Shown here in pieces: positions 1 to 10,552 of a DNA stretch of 64,000 bases. A program made the position numbers and the translations under genes. Every line of letters begins with the position of its first letter. Positions within the stretch are counted from its first letter, which is position 1. This DNA comes from Solea solea. Lineage: Eukaryota; Chordata; Actinopteri; Pleuronectiformes; Soleidae. The notes below the pieces were generated by a model. The model saw only the letters and a program-made list of their open reading frames with translations. It was not told where the DNA came from and searched no databases. Location of the stretch: the NCBI RefSeq assembly GCF_958295425.1, contig NC_081138.1:4509802-4573801 (forward strand). The letters are read 5' to 3'.

Positions 1-1460
1 CCCCCCTCAATTCACCCTCCCCTCCTGCTGCTCTCCTCTGGGGTGCAGAGGTGGTCTTTGTGTGCTGAGTGCTGCTGATGTCAGGGCTGCCGAACAGGTG
101 CACAGGCAGAAAGGGCCCCGTTGTTGTGGCATGCTGGTCGGGTAAACAAACGCACCAGAGGTCCATGCCACGTCGTCTGACACACACACACACACACGCA
201 GGTTTCCACAGCTATTCTTCTTAGGACACTGCATTGAATTCATGCCTAACCCTAATCTTAGCCAAACCACAAACCCATCTTATTCCTTTAATCAGAGCCT
301 CAGAAATGAGGGTTCTGTCTCATTAGGTCCAAGTTTGAGGACTGCTGGTCCTGAAATAGTCACAATTCATAGACTTAATGCATTACCCTAGCATCAACCA
401 TCACAAGTAATGAAGTGTCGAACCCTAACTCTAAATCTAACTCCGACATAAACCTGATGTCAAAACCCTAAAACCAGGTTTTAACCCACATTCAAGTGAG
501 GACAGAAAGTGAGGACAGGGTTTTTGGTCCTCTCAGTTATGTGTATCTCACATGGCTGAGGGGACACACACGCACACACGCAGACACACCTGTAGCCACA
601 CACACACACACACGCCATTAGAGCAGAAAGTGTGTCACCACAGTGTGACCCTCACTGTGTTGCAGGTGCTCTCTGTATGAACCGCTGCAGGCCAAGAAGT
701 CACTGAGGGATTATCATGGAGATACTGGCCTCACCACACACACACACACACACACACGTGCAAACTTTCAGAAAGGGTTTCACTCTCGACTCTCTCTTTC
801 ATTCATTTTTCTATTTCCACCTTCCCTTTGTTCCCCTCACTTCCCCCTCTGCATCTGTTCTTCACCAATTTTCTCTTTGTCTCACCAACATCCCGTCTCC
901 GTGCAGGCCGCCCTCTGGCTCTCCCTCGCACCATCCTTCCCTCTATCTCTCCTCACCATCTCTCTATATTCATCCCTCCCAGCTCTTCTCCATCTTTCGA
1001 TTCTGCCCTTGCTCTCTCTCTCTCTCTCTCTCTCTTTTTCTCCCTCCTCCCTCTTCCACCGTGCTGCACAGCTGTGCAGAGGCAGATTAGTGTGTTAGTA
1101 CCTGTGAGGCAGAGGCGCGACAAGCTGCATGCTAAAACCCAATCAGCTAATGTTGATAAAGGAGGTGGGGTACGGACATCTGTTCACACAAAACACCACA
1201 AACTCATTTGAATCACAAGATGAAATGACACACATCTGCTGAATTGGAAAAATATCCTTTTTGCCTTCCTTGTTTTAATTTGGGTGGAGGTGGGTATACT
1301 CCAGATGCCGGGGTGATGAGCTGAGTGACAGACCTTCAGGAAAGCGGAGGTTTATTTGCGTCAGTGTTTTCATTTCATTGGGCTTTTTGATAATGTCCTC
1401 TAAATGTTTAAATACAGAAATACTCAATACGCGATAGTAGTAGGAGGATTTTCCATATTT
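1..1460. other. non-coding, microsatellite-rich
   Basis: No gene was found. CA repeats lie at 179-197, 597-613 and 735-757, and a CT-rich low-complexity stretch runs from about 800 to 1060 with a pure CT tract at 1012-1034. The open frames here are products of these repeats. Bases 240-540 belong to a dispersed repeat also seen at 10.7-11.0 kb. Confidence 0.7.
240..545. repeat. dispersed repeat, copy 1 (AACCCTAA-rich)
   Basis: Shared features with 10690-10990 include the phrases CTCATTAGG followed by ACTGGTCC, CCAGGTTTTAACC / CCAGGTCTTAA, and GGTCCTCTCA / TGTCCTCTCA next to CA microsatellites. Several AACCCTAA motifs resemble telomere repeats, but they are scattered and not in a tandem array. 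The family was not identified. Confidence 0.5.
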
Positions 1461-1473
1461 AAATGTCTTTTTC

Positions 1474-1707
1474 TTGTGTAAAATGTGCTGTTATGTGGGG
1501 AAAAAACCTGCTGAAGTGGTGTTCAAATATGAGAAGACGAAAAAAGAAGAGGCAGAAGCAGACAAATGGGGTTTTGAACTCTTGTCCCTTGCACCTTACT
1601 CACTCAACATGGCTCCATATGACTTCTATCTGTTTCCTAAACTGAAATCCCACTTGCTGTTCAAAGGAATCTGGCTCAATATGTCACCTTCTGCAAAGGG
1701 ATGGTGA
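1474..1707 (+). pseudogene. relic of a mariner-type transposase (C-terminal catalytic part)
   Basis: The reading frame contains WGFELLSLAPYSLNMAPYDF followed by YLFPKLKSHLLFKG. This matches the conserved block around the third catalytic acidic residue of Tc1/mariner transposases (family pattern PPYSPDLAPxDxxLFPxLK). The aspartate codon lies at 1621-1623. The first two catalytic residues and the DNA-binding domain are absent, and frame and similarity fade on both sides, so this is an old inactive fragment. No terminal inverted repeats could be paired around it. An orientation on the plus strand is clear from the protein match. Confidence 0.75.
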
Positions 1708-1881
1708 AGCTTGGACATTTGTGGTGCTTTTGATGCTGAGGTTGAACAAAAACAATCTTCCTCCTGTGCCATTTTCTCAGATTGGGTGGGAATGTGTTGA
1801 AGTAGGTATGTTTCTACGGAGCCCCGGACATGACATGGTAAAAAAAAATAAAAAATAATAATTGTGCGCACGAAATTCTAA

Positions 1882-2503
1882 TTAAAGGTGACATCGAATG
1901 CTTGTATCCCACATATATGTTGGTTATGGAGGTCTACTTACATATATTAACTTGTTTTCATGGTTAAAAACCTCCTAGTCGCTGCAAACGAGCCGATTAA
2001 AATATCTCCTCTCGTCAGCCGCGCTGTTTCAGACCAAAATCACACCCCCAGAACGTGGACTGTGTTGTGACTGGCCAGCCAACGAGAGCTTTCCCACCGT
2101 CCTATGATTGGCCAGATACCGGGAAGTGACGTAATTGGTAGGCCAGCTCTCAGATACACAGCTCCCCCTCTGGCACGGTGGATGCTCTGCATCTCAGCAG
2201 CTACAACGAGAGTAGTTCTTCTTCTTCTGCGGTTGAATGTATGCAACCAGATGTGCCCCGGACTAGTGCCCGCACCAGGAGGCGCTACGGTGGTGAAGGA
2301 GTGGTGATGTTTTCTGATGACATCATCAACATACGGAAGTGCCGATCCGCTTGGCAGAGCCCAGGAAAACAATACACCCCTATTTTCTCAGCAGTGGCTG
2401 AACTGTTTGTTCTGAAACTTCAGGGTTTCATAAACGAGGTAATGACGCAGCTACACACACAAACGCAGCGTTAATTGGAGCTTCCGGTCTATGTCCCCTT
2501 TAA
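1882..2503. mobile_element. TTAA-bounded MITE (piggyBac/Kolobok-like), nested in the 1817-2715 element
   Basis: The element begins TTAAAGGTGACATCGAATGC and ends in a sequence whose reverse complement is TTAAAGGGGACATAGACCGG. The TTAAAGG-GACAT ends and the TTAA at each boundary fit TTAA-targeting transposons. The interior, including an open frame of 98 codons at 2178-2474, has no recognisable transposase motif, so I treat the frame as incidental. Confidence 0.65.
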
Positions 2504-2508
2504 TACTG

Positions 2509-2623
2509 TCATCGTTCCTGGACAGGTAAGCAAATCGAGCGCACCTCCTCTAAGGTCAAAGGTAGAGGCAGTAGAGTGGCTATAGCTAGCTAAAGATTTG
2601 CTTACCCAGGTGTCCAGGAATGA
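2509..2623. repeat. 115-bp inverted-repeat (hairpin) element
   Basis: The left arm, TCATCGTTCCTGGACA plus GGTAAGCAAATC (2509-2536), is repeated inverted at 2595-2623 with two small differences, including an extra CCTG-like insertion. About 58 bases lie between the arms. It sits next to the TTAA MITE and inside the outer element's right half. Confidence 0.65.
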
Positions 2624-2726
2624 TAATATTATTGATTAGTATTTTGTACGCACATTATACCTATTCCGTGGGCACAATTAATTTAATTTTTTTACCATGT
2701 CATGTCCGGGGCTCTGTATGTTTCTA

Positions 2727-4235
2727 ACTTGTTTCTCTTTCTTTCTCAATCTCATGATCCACCACCAATCAGACCAATGATCCGGATGACATATGCGTGG
2801 TTATATTAACTAGACTTTTACCCGGGAAGAGTCGCTTAAAATGGAAGAGCGAAATCGAAAGACAGCTGCTCCATGTTGGATGTATACAAAAGCTGCTAAA
2901 CGTCACATTGTTAGCCTGCCAGGAGTTCTTGTTTCGTCCCTTTTTTGGGGAGATTATGTAGTTGACCAACAAGTCATCCTTGGTAGATGTGACAGAGTGA
3001 AATCAAATGACTTCAAATCCCTTTAACGCTTGGTGTTGGGGGTTCCTGACGCTTGGTGCAGGAGGGGGCAAACAGAAGTTAGCAAATCAGTGTCTTTCAT
3101 GGATAATAAAGAATTGCTAAAGCAATAGTGATGTAGTGTAGACCATTGTTAGGCGTACTCTACCAGTAAAAACACCCTAAAACACTATTACACCCTTGTC
3201 TGAGAGCTTTGTTAAAGCTAAATGCTAAATGCTAAATGCACAAATGTGATTGTATTGGCTAGCTTGCGTCTGTTGGGGCTGCTTTAAGAGATTAACATCT
3301 TTCAAGTTCTGCCTCAGCAAAAGTAACGGATCCACATTGCACTTCACATAATATTAAGTCTGTTATTATACACCTGTGTTTGCCCAGGTCAAAATAAGAA
3401 AGGAGAAAACGACTTTATTACCGGCAAAAGATCAGAGTGTAACTTTTGGAAGAGCTCGCATCTTCCAAAAGTGAGTTAGCTCAACAACATTAATTACACA
3501 ATAACTGCAGAGAAAATGTGATTTTGCCTAAACTACACGGTTTATTCTAAAGGTTTATACAAATATACTCATGGTAAGCGTAATTAGAGACGGACATTTC
3601 CAACGATTATTCAAATTAATGTATGTTTTTTTATGATTCTCGTGAATAGTCACATTAACTGATTGACTTTTTATAATCAAACAAATAATGGACTCATTGA
3701 ATATTCATGGCCAGATCTACATGCTCCTAAACGTTACACGCTGGACCTTTAAAATTTATGACCGCGTGTTCGTCTCTGTCCCCGATCGTGATGTAATATT
3801 CAACGTGACTAAAGTGTGTCAGTTAGGATCGTTCTGCGACTGTTTTCCCGTCACAAGGAGATCAACAGTTGCTCTAACAGTTGTGAGTGATGCCGTTAAT
3901 ATTATATTTATCTACACAGGTTGATGTTGTTTGATGTGTGCAATGAGTCGGACCTGCTCAACAAGGCAGCGTCTACGAGTCGGTGGGTGTTTGCCATTGT
4001 AGCAGATGTTAGCGAAACATGTGTCGATGTGCAGATGTTTTTGTTTTTTTTAATATTTCAAAGACATTTGGTCTTTAAATATATCTATATTAAGACTGAG
4101 TAGAACTTGATCAACAAAATAAAACACAAACAACTTCTGAAATTAGTCTTTGAGGGGAAAATCAAACAATTGAATGAATACTTGGCGTTCCCGTAGACCA
4201 TTGATACAAAATAAAAGCAATTAAATGCTGTTAAA
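2727..4235. other. non-coding, A/T-rich
   Basis: No gene or clear element was recognised. Short ORFs of 60-78 codons at 2841, 3688 and 3921 have no recognisable motif. The stretch from 2820 to 3330 could be an old repeat, since it has triple GCTAAAT words and mixed base composition. Confidence 0.5.
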
Positions 4236-4239
4236 ATAA

Positions 4240-4715
4240 TTTAACCCAACCCTCAAAATGTCTGTCTGGACAGTTTTTTTGGTTATTTTAACTATAAAAA
4301 TGCCAGAAAATGTCCTGTAACTAAGTACTTTTGCCCATTCTTTCAGAATAACAGTCAATATCTGGCAGTTATTTTCAATTAAAATGGTGCATAATTTAAA
4401 ATGAAGAAAAACAAAACGTTTCATTGAGGAAAAAACACAGATTGTGTGTGATGAATTCGAAATTTGAACAGTATAAAACATTTAAAATAACATTTGTATG
4501 TGTCTCAATGACCACAAACGGGCCAAAAAATGGAAACCTCTCTCCTCTCTGGTGACAAAGACGCTGGTGCGCCGGCTTCCTACAACAGCGCGAGCGAAGT
4601 TACCGTAATAACCGCACGTTGACTTTGACTTGCAACTTCTCAGCTTTCAGAAACAGTTGGAATTTTCCCGATAGCACAAACCGCTGCGTAATTATGGTAA
4701 TGTTAAAGGGTTAAG
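4240..4715. repeat. dispersed repeat family R1, copy 1
   Basis: This copy shares several blocks in the same order with 6640-6885: AGAAAATG, CAGAATAA then CAATAT-TGGCAG, AAATGAAGAAAAACAAAA, AACAGTATAAAACA, and a GATAGCACAAACCG block followed by TTGCGTAATTA-GGTAATG at the right end. The copy here has an additional GC-rich insert (4540-4660). It is probably a non-autonomous DNA transposon, but the ends are undefined. Confidence 0.6.
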
Positions 4716-4997
4716 CTAACACTAAAGCCATTCATTTTTGCATTACTATGCAACATTTTATGCATTAAAAGAACACAAACAGATTATGAGGTTGTTTTAA
4801 ATGCACATAAATGTATTCGCCCACACTTATAACTCTCCCATCTGTGCGATACCATTGCACCACAGAGAAATGCTCACATATAAATGTGCAAGGACATTTT
4901 AAATGACTATATTTTAAGCATTTTGTGTGTCATTTAAAGCTGATTAGTAAATAAAACAGTATTGAACTGTATCATTAATTGTTTAAAAAAGCAAAAG

Positions 4998-5295
4998 TGT
5001 CCAACGTATGGCCCCCAGGCCACAACCGGCCCACCAGTGGGCCCAATCCGGCCCCCTGGATTAATTTGAATTTAATTACTAAAATACTACATTTTTCAGT
5101 TCCAGATACCTGTAAATGGTAAACTGAGGCATAATATTGTTGAAAATGCACTTAGTTTTTGTAAAAAGATACTTAAAATGTAAAACAAAGGGAAAAATGT
5201 TGTTGTTAAGAGGTTATTATGCTATTATTTTACTGGTCCGACCCACTGGAGATTAAATTGGGCTGTATGTGGCCCCTGAATTTAAACCACAGGCT
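4998..5295. mobile_element. hAT-like MITE fragment
   Basis: GGCCCCCAGGCCACAACCGG near the left and GGGCTGTATGTGGCCCCTGA near the right are the diagnostic GGCC-rich ends of the small hAT elements seen elsewhere in the window. Target duplications could not be recognised. Confidence 0.5.
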
Positions 5296-5299
5296 TAAA

Positions 5300-6510
5300 G
5301 AGTTTGGTTGAAGTCATCTGATAAATAGCGTGGCCTATAATTACATTGAAATAATGACAAATGTACATGTAACGTATACATGTGTCATGGCCGATAACAC
5401 ACAGAACTGATGTGTAGTGCGAATACGAGGCTGCCTCATGTCACCATCTATCACTGCAAGCGTGTATGTAAACAAATAATGAATATTTAATACACTCACA
5501 CACAAATTGTCATGAGACGATATGAAGTGTCTCGTAATGAGGGGAATTATGATGGTGCTGGTTGAAATACTTATAATTAAGCATGTCAAAGACAGGAGGT
5601 GAAACACAATCCATTCAAACACAACAATAAATCTAAAATACACTAGGGTTGTGTTTTAAAATGTATAAATATCCAAATATGAATGCAAAAGTGGACGAGG
5701 CCACAAACGGTTACAAGTTAAAACAACATGGAAATGTTTGTCATGCAATGGATGATTTTACACCGCATCCTTTTTACAGAGTAGTTTATTTTTTTTCCCG
5801 TAGCTCAAGGCCTCGAAATGTTTGCTCACGCCTGTTACATTCATCTTTGTGCTCGACTGTATCTGGCCGTCCTCTGATGGTCTATTTATCCGAGCTGCTC
5901 CTCCGCGCACTCGCACAAGCTCCGGGCATGCATATTTTCTTTGTACATGAATGGCGATTAGAGTGGCTCTGCCAATCACTATAATTTACATTAAATTTAA
6001 AAATGAATTTCACACTTTTTTTTCTTCCCCGCCTCCCCTCCCTCTGTAATTATGTCAACAGCTGCTGTGAAACCAAGCTGCACACATGAATTTTAATATC
6101 GGTTTCTTTTAAATCCCTCTGAACTTTGGGGAGAAAAACACAACAGCGTGGCAATATTTCCGATTTAAGCTCACGAGGATTTAGTGTTTGGGAGGGACAA
6201 CAAAGAAATTGATCATTAAGTATCCCCCCTGCTTCAGTCTGACAGAACCACAAAACTGTCCCTCCTTCCATCTGCCCATCCATCTGTCTGTTAACCACTG
6301 AACACTGAGACCTAATCGTTAGTATATGATTATTCTTTTTTTTTTGTTGTGATAACTGAATTTTTTTATGTTGAAGCTGGTGTTTTAGTTTTTAAATATC
6401 CAGTGAAGTGCACATTTGTAGAAATGTATTATATGCTAGTATGTCTGTATATGTGTATAATTGCTTCATGATAAAAAAAATTAAAAAAACATTTGATTTT
6501 TGTTGCCTTA
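5300..6510. other. non-coding, includes possible conserved element 5750-6300
   Basis: The part from 5750 to 6300 lacks microsatellites and repeat motifs and has a mixed, high-complexity composition with TATTTATCCG and ATTAAATTTAAAAATGAA blocks, which is what single-copy conserved non-coding DNA often looks like. The 111-codon frame at 5649-5984 lacks protein-like features and I do not call it a gene. Confidence 0.4.
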
Positions 6511-6513
6511 GAA

Positions 6514-6605
6514 CAGGGGTTTCAAACTTGAATTTGACCAATGGGCTAAATACAGCCCTCCTATCAATTTTAATGCAGCCCGCCATTTTGAATCTAGTTA
6601 TAATA
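6514..6605. mobile_element. hAT-like MITE fragment, left end
   Basis: It starts CAGGGGTTTCAAACTTGAAT and continues with GGGCTAAATACAGCCC, matching the left end of the hAT MITEs at 9510, 10082 and 16607. The right end is missing. Confidence 0.55.
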
Positions 6606-6639
6606 ATTAAGTTCTGTTGTTTTTTTAACCCATAAACAC

Positions 6640-6885
6640 CTAATTCTCCATAAAAGGGCCAGAAAATGGTTTCTGATTCCCATTTTTCCAGAATAAGTTT
6701 CAATATGTGGCAGTTTTTTACAACTCACACCAAGTTAAATAAGTGTATTAACAATTTCAAATGAAGAAAAACAAAAAGTTGTACATGAACGCCAGATTCT
6801 AATCTAAACAGTATAAAACAAATTTAAAAAAAATGGCGATAGCACAAACCGTTGCGTAATTACGGTAATGCAAAAGTACAATCGC
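6640..6885. repeat. dispersed repeat family R1, copy 2
   Basis: This is a shorter copy of the 4240-4715 repeat, ending with the same GATAGCACAAACCGTTGCGT block. It adjoins an hAT-like fragment on its left. Confidence 0.6.
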
Positions 6886-6889
6886 ACAA

Positions 6890-8240
6890 ACGTGTCGTCT
6901 GAGAGACCCCTGCTTTTGAATAAGCGTTTTTTTATATTTTAGGCAAGGCCCTTGCTTTACAGAGGCTGCCATTTTGTGCCGCCATGTATCTACAGCAGAA
7001 TTACCACACAAACGAAAAAGAACAACATCCTGAGCTGCAGGCTCCGCCCCCCTCCTCCGCACATATGACCTCCTGTCTCTAAGCAAAGCAGATCAACACA
7101 GTTCCTTCCTGTGATTGAGTTGTTTCCATGTCTGCTTCACCTCCTGAAAGTGATCGGTGCAGCACTCGTACCACAGAAGTTCCAATTCGTTGACTTCCTA
7201 CCAGGAGGCTTAAATATAATGGTTTTGTACTTCGGAGTAGTTACACCTTGTGTTTCAGTTTTTATTTAACACATAAAAAAGCTGTGTGCAAAGCTCTGTT
7301 TGTTTAGTGGTAATAGCTTGGTATTAAAAAAGTTAAGTTATATCATGTCAATGCCAGTTTCTCAAGCAATAGCTTGGTTATAGCACTGGATAAAGTGATC
7401 ATTCTTTACATAGATGGTAACCTACAGTAATTCTAATGTCCAAGCTATAACCTGGATGTGACTTCAGAAATAACAAGGTATTATTGCAATGCTGCATTAG
7501 AAATAAGTTATTTCAACTATGCTGTACCAATATGAAACTGCAAATAACATGTAAATTAAACTGTTCTTGTTTTCTTTTTGACAGTGAAGGTTATTGAACT
7601 ATCCACACGACCTGCTGCTCCTATTAGATGATGGAGCAGCGTCGTCTGTTGTGTGTGTGTGCTTTTCTCTTTATGTCCATGTCACTGTTTGCTACTTTAA
7701 AACACAGGCACCTGCCAGGCCCCCACACTCATGTGGATTAACAAACTTGGCCCGACCAGCTTCAGCCCTGCAGGAGACCTTCTCCCCGCTGGGATGAACA
7801 TTTGACTATTTACCACAGAGAGAAATGCATCTGTGCGGCCAGTGTGCGGCGTTCACTGTAAAAAGAGACGGGGGGGGGGAGGGAGGGAGGGAGGGCGAGG
7901 GACAAAAGCACCGATGACAGAAAACGAAGGAGGCAAAGACGGAATGAGAGGCGAGATCAAGGGGTCAGGATTGAAGCACTCAGGCTCTCATCTCCACGCA
8001 GCAGGGCCTCACGACCAGCAGCTCTGCAATTAAATAGCCATTTAGGGCCGACACATGTAGAGAGGCCCCCCGAACCATTCAGCTGTACAGCCACACTCAC
8101 ACAAGATTCATGTTAGAGCGGAGGATTCCAACCTCTGAGGTGGGGACTGGTACTGAGGATTTGAGCCGGGCCGAACCTGAAAGAAAGCAGGTATTTAAAT
8201 GTGGGTTATTTATATATGACTGTATATAATTTATTGTATA
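6890..8240. other. non-coding, low-complexity patches
   Basis: No gene was found. A G/GGGA repeat lies at 7870-7895. The rest is A/T-rich DNA without recognisable elements. Confidence 0.5.
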
Positions 8241-8243
8241 TTC

Positions 8244-8699
8244 ATTTCAAGGTATAATCCAGTGTCTGTTTAGGAGGATATATGTATATGTATTGTATAA
8301 TTGTTTTTTTTGTAGCATAACGAGTTCACACGATGCTGATTAAGTCTATCAGCGCTACATGAGTCTGCATTTCTCAGTATCGTGGCGTTCAGATCTCTTG
8401 TCACCTTGTGACACTCTCGCGCTGCACACAGGAAGTGCAATAACAGTCGGTGCATGAAAACACAAAGAAGTTCCCGCCGAGTTTCACTTTTGAGGTTCTT
8501 CTCGCCCCCCCCTCCCGCCCATGTGCTGCTGCTGTATACCCACAAAGGCTCCCTCAGTCAGGTCTGATAGAAAACGGAGGCCATTATCATATGAAGGATG
8601 CAGCGTACATCTAATGTTACATCAAACAGAAGCAGAATAATCAATAGCAACAACAAAACAAACAAAAAAATCACCATAAGTTACACACTGCAGCTTTAA
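8244..8699. mobile_element. TTAA-type MITE family R2, copy 1
   Basis: The right end is the reverse complement of TTAAAGCTGCAGTGTGTAAC, and the left end is a diverged TTCAAGGTATAATCC. The interior is shared with 32012-32611: GAGTCTATCAGC, CGCGCTGCACACAGGAAGTG, TCAGGTCTGATAG and CAGAAGC-GAATAAT in the same order. The ends resemble the TTAA MITE at 52209. Non-coding. Confidence 0.65.
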
Positions 8700-9509
8700 A
8701 ACAATTTTTTAAAGCATTTTTTATATGTGCTTTAGGTACACAGATGTTTCTGCAGCTGCCTGAACAAACGTGTGTTTTCACGTTTTGAAGAGGAAGCTTA
8801 TTATGCATATAAAGATTGGCTCCTCCCACATACACCCAAGCAGAAGAGTGGAGAGAGTTGTGAGGAGTCGAAATCTGCAATCTCCCCATTAGATGTCACT
8901 AATTCTTATATACTAGACACAGAGTACCAAATCAAAAGACTTTGCTGCAGACTGGACCTTAACTGACCTCGAATTTAAGGTTGAATTATGTTTTCAATGT
9001 GCTTTAAAACTATCATGACATACAGTAAGTAGTAGATCACTGAATCTTCTGTAACACCCACTGTCCCCCACTGGTCCATCAGAACTATTACAACTACAAT
9101 GTGGCTGAGGAGACAAAAAACTACAGCGCTCACACGTGTTCATCATTTCCTCCAAATTAAAACGCATTTTTGCAATATTGGTAACGACAACTGCAAAATT
9201 GGAATCTAAAAATGCATTTCTTCCTGTGCTGCCCAACATCATAACAACAGTTAATTTATTACATGATGTGGAGTTCATAATACAAAGAGCAGGGATAACA
9301 ATTCAAAGTCAGCAGTTTATTAATCAGTTGTAGACCTTGGGAGGGGGGGAAAAAAGGAAGCTTCAAATGAGATGCAGTCGGTCACTGTTGCATCAAAGCT
9401 CTTAATACGCAGCATCCACCAGTGGTTCATCGAGTTTCACGCTGCGTGAAATGATTCAGTTAGCAAAACTGGACACTGGACAACTATATAGTATACATTC
9501 ATGTGTATG
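8700..9509. other. non-coding, no recognisable element
   Basis: A/T-rich DNA with short ORFs only. Phrases such as TTAGATGTCACTAATTC and CTGGACCTTAA suggest an old TTAA-type repeat at 8770-8965, but no paired ends are visible. Confidence 0.4.
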
Positions 9510-9760
9510 CAGTGGTGTCAAACTCATTTTAGTTCAGGGGCCAAATACAGACCAGTGTAATCTCAAGTGGGCCAAACTGGTAACATGTTGGCATAATAAC
9601 CTATAAACAACCAGAACTCCAATTTTTTTTTTATCTTTTTACAAAACACATGATGAACTACCTGAAAATTCTTGAGAAAAATACAGTATTTTGTCATTAC
9701 AATTAGATTCTAATCGTAATATGAAGTTTTCACAAATTGAATTGGACTTGAGCCCCTTAG
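9510..9760. mobile_element. hAT-like MITE, left end preserved
   Basis: It begins CAGTGGTGTCAAACTCATTT and continues TAGTTCAGGGGCCAAATACA, the typical left end of small hAT elements with GGGGCCAAATA. The expected TTTGACACC right end was not found, so the element is truncated or very diverged. Confidence 0.6.
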
Positions 9761-10081
9761 CTACAAAACCAAATTATGTTTGTACAAATTTATCATTTAC
9801 CAATAATATTTAACATCAATTTTGTATAAATTCTTCTTGCCTACAATTATGTCAATAAAATTAAGTGCATTTAAAGTGATGCATTTAAATCTCTTCACCT
9901 AAAACTGCATGACAACCTAACCTCTGTTGTTATGAGATTGTGTTTCTAGGTGTTGATTGAGCTTTTCATTCACAGCTGATCGCCGAGTCATGTGGGGCAG
10001 CTGCGTGCGGACTAAAAGCAGCTCAGCTGTTTGCAACAGATCCTGCAGTGTGTCCAAACTTCAGGTTTTGAGACTTTAAAG

Positions 10082-10544
10082 CAGGGGTCTCAAACTCAAA
10101 ACGACCTGTGGGGCCACTGAACATCTAGTCTGGTCAGTAGGGGGCCGGTCAAGTGAAAAAAACTGTTCAGTAGGAGTGGGCAATATGAGTTTAAAGTCAC
10201 ATAATGCCATTTTTATACCTTTTGGATAACTATTTTATTGCCTTGTGTCAGCTTTAGTGTCTTTTATCTATTATTTTTTACAGCACTTTGGTCCACAAGT
10301 GCTTTACAAATAAAGTTGGATTGGACTTTCAAAACAAAAGTCTTTTGATTGAGCAACAATATTTAGTTTACAACAAAAAATATATTTTTTATTATTATGA
10401 TTATTTTTTATATTTATTATTTATTTATTTGTTATATTTTTTACATTATAAATTATTATTTTTATTTATGATGCAAAATGACGTATCGTTTGGAGGGACG
10501 CATGAAATTGATTGGATGGCAGCATGTGGCCCGCGAGGCCACTG
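10082..10544. mobile_element. hAT MITE with perfect 8-bp target duplication
   Basis: The left end is CAGGGGTCTCAAACTC and the right end GAGGCCACTG. The eight bases on each side are identical, CTTTAAAG at 10074-10081 and 10545-10552, the duplication length expected for hAT transposition. Internal sequence includes a GTGCTTTACAAATAAAGTTG block shared with copies at 31.7 and 59.1 kb. It has no transposase. The 102-codon frame at 10288 is internal and not called. Confidence 0.85.
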
Positions 10545-10552
10545 CTTTAAAG

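Larger units (their letters stand above)
1817..2715. mobile_element. non-autonomous DNA transposon with long inverted ends and 11-bp flanking repeat
   Basis: The left end (from 1818, GGAGCCCCGGACATGACATG and onward through an A-rich run to GTGCGCACG) reappears as its reverse complement at the right end (CGTGGGCACAATT to CCGGGGCTCT, 2665-2715), giving about 50 bp of imperfect inverted repeat. The outer flanks carry the same 11 bases, GTATGTTTCTA, at 1806-1816 and 2716-2726, which fits a target-site duplication. Duplication of 9-11 bp is typical of Mutator-like elements, but I have no transposase to confirm the superfamily. It carries a second element and a hairpin inside. Confidence 0.75.

Noticed and set aside
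420..480. Interstitial telomere array
   Set aside because: AACCCTAA words are scattered and not tandem.
2178..2474. 98-codon ORF as a gene
   Set aside because: It lies wholly within a TTAA-bounded MITE and has no recognisable domain.
4998..5295. CpG island or promoter
   Set aside because: The GGCC-rich parts are the ends of an hAT-like MITE.
5649..5984. 111-codon ORF as a gene
   Set aside because: Composition is not protein-like, with no domain, splice or UTR signals. The DNA is better described as possible conserved non-coding sequence.
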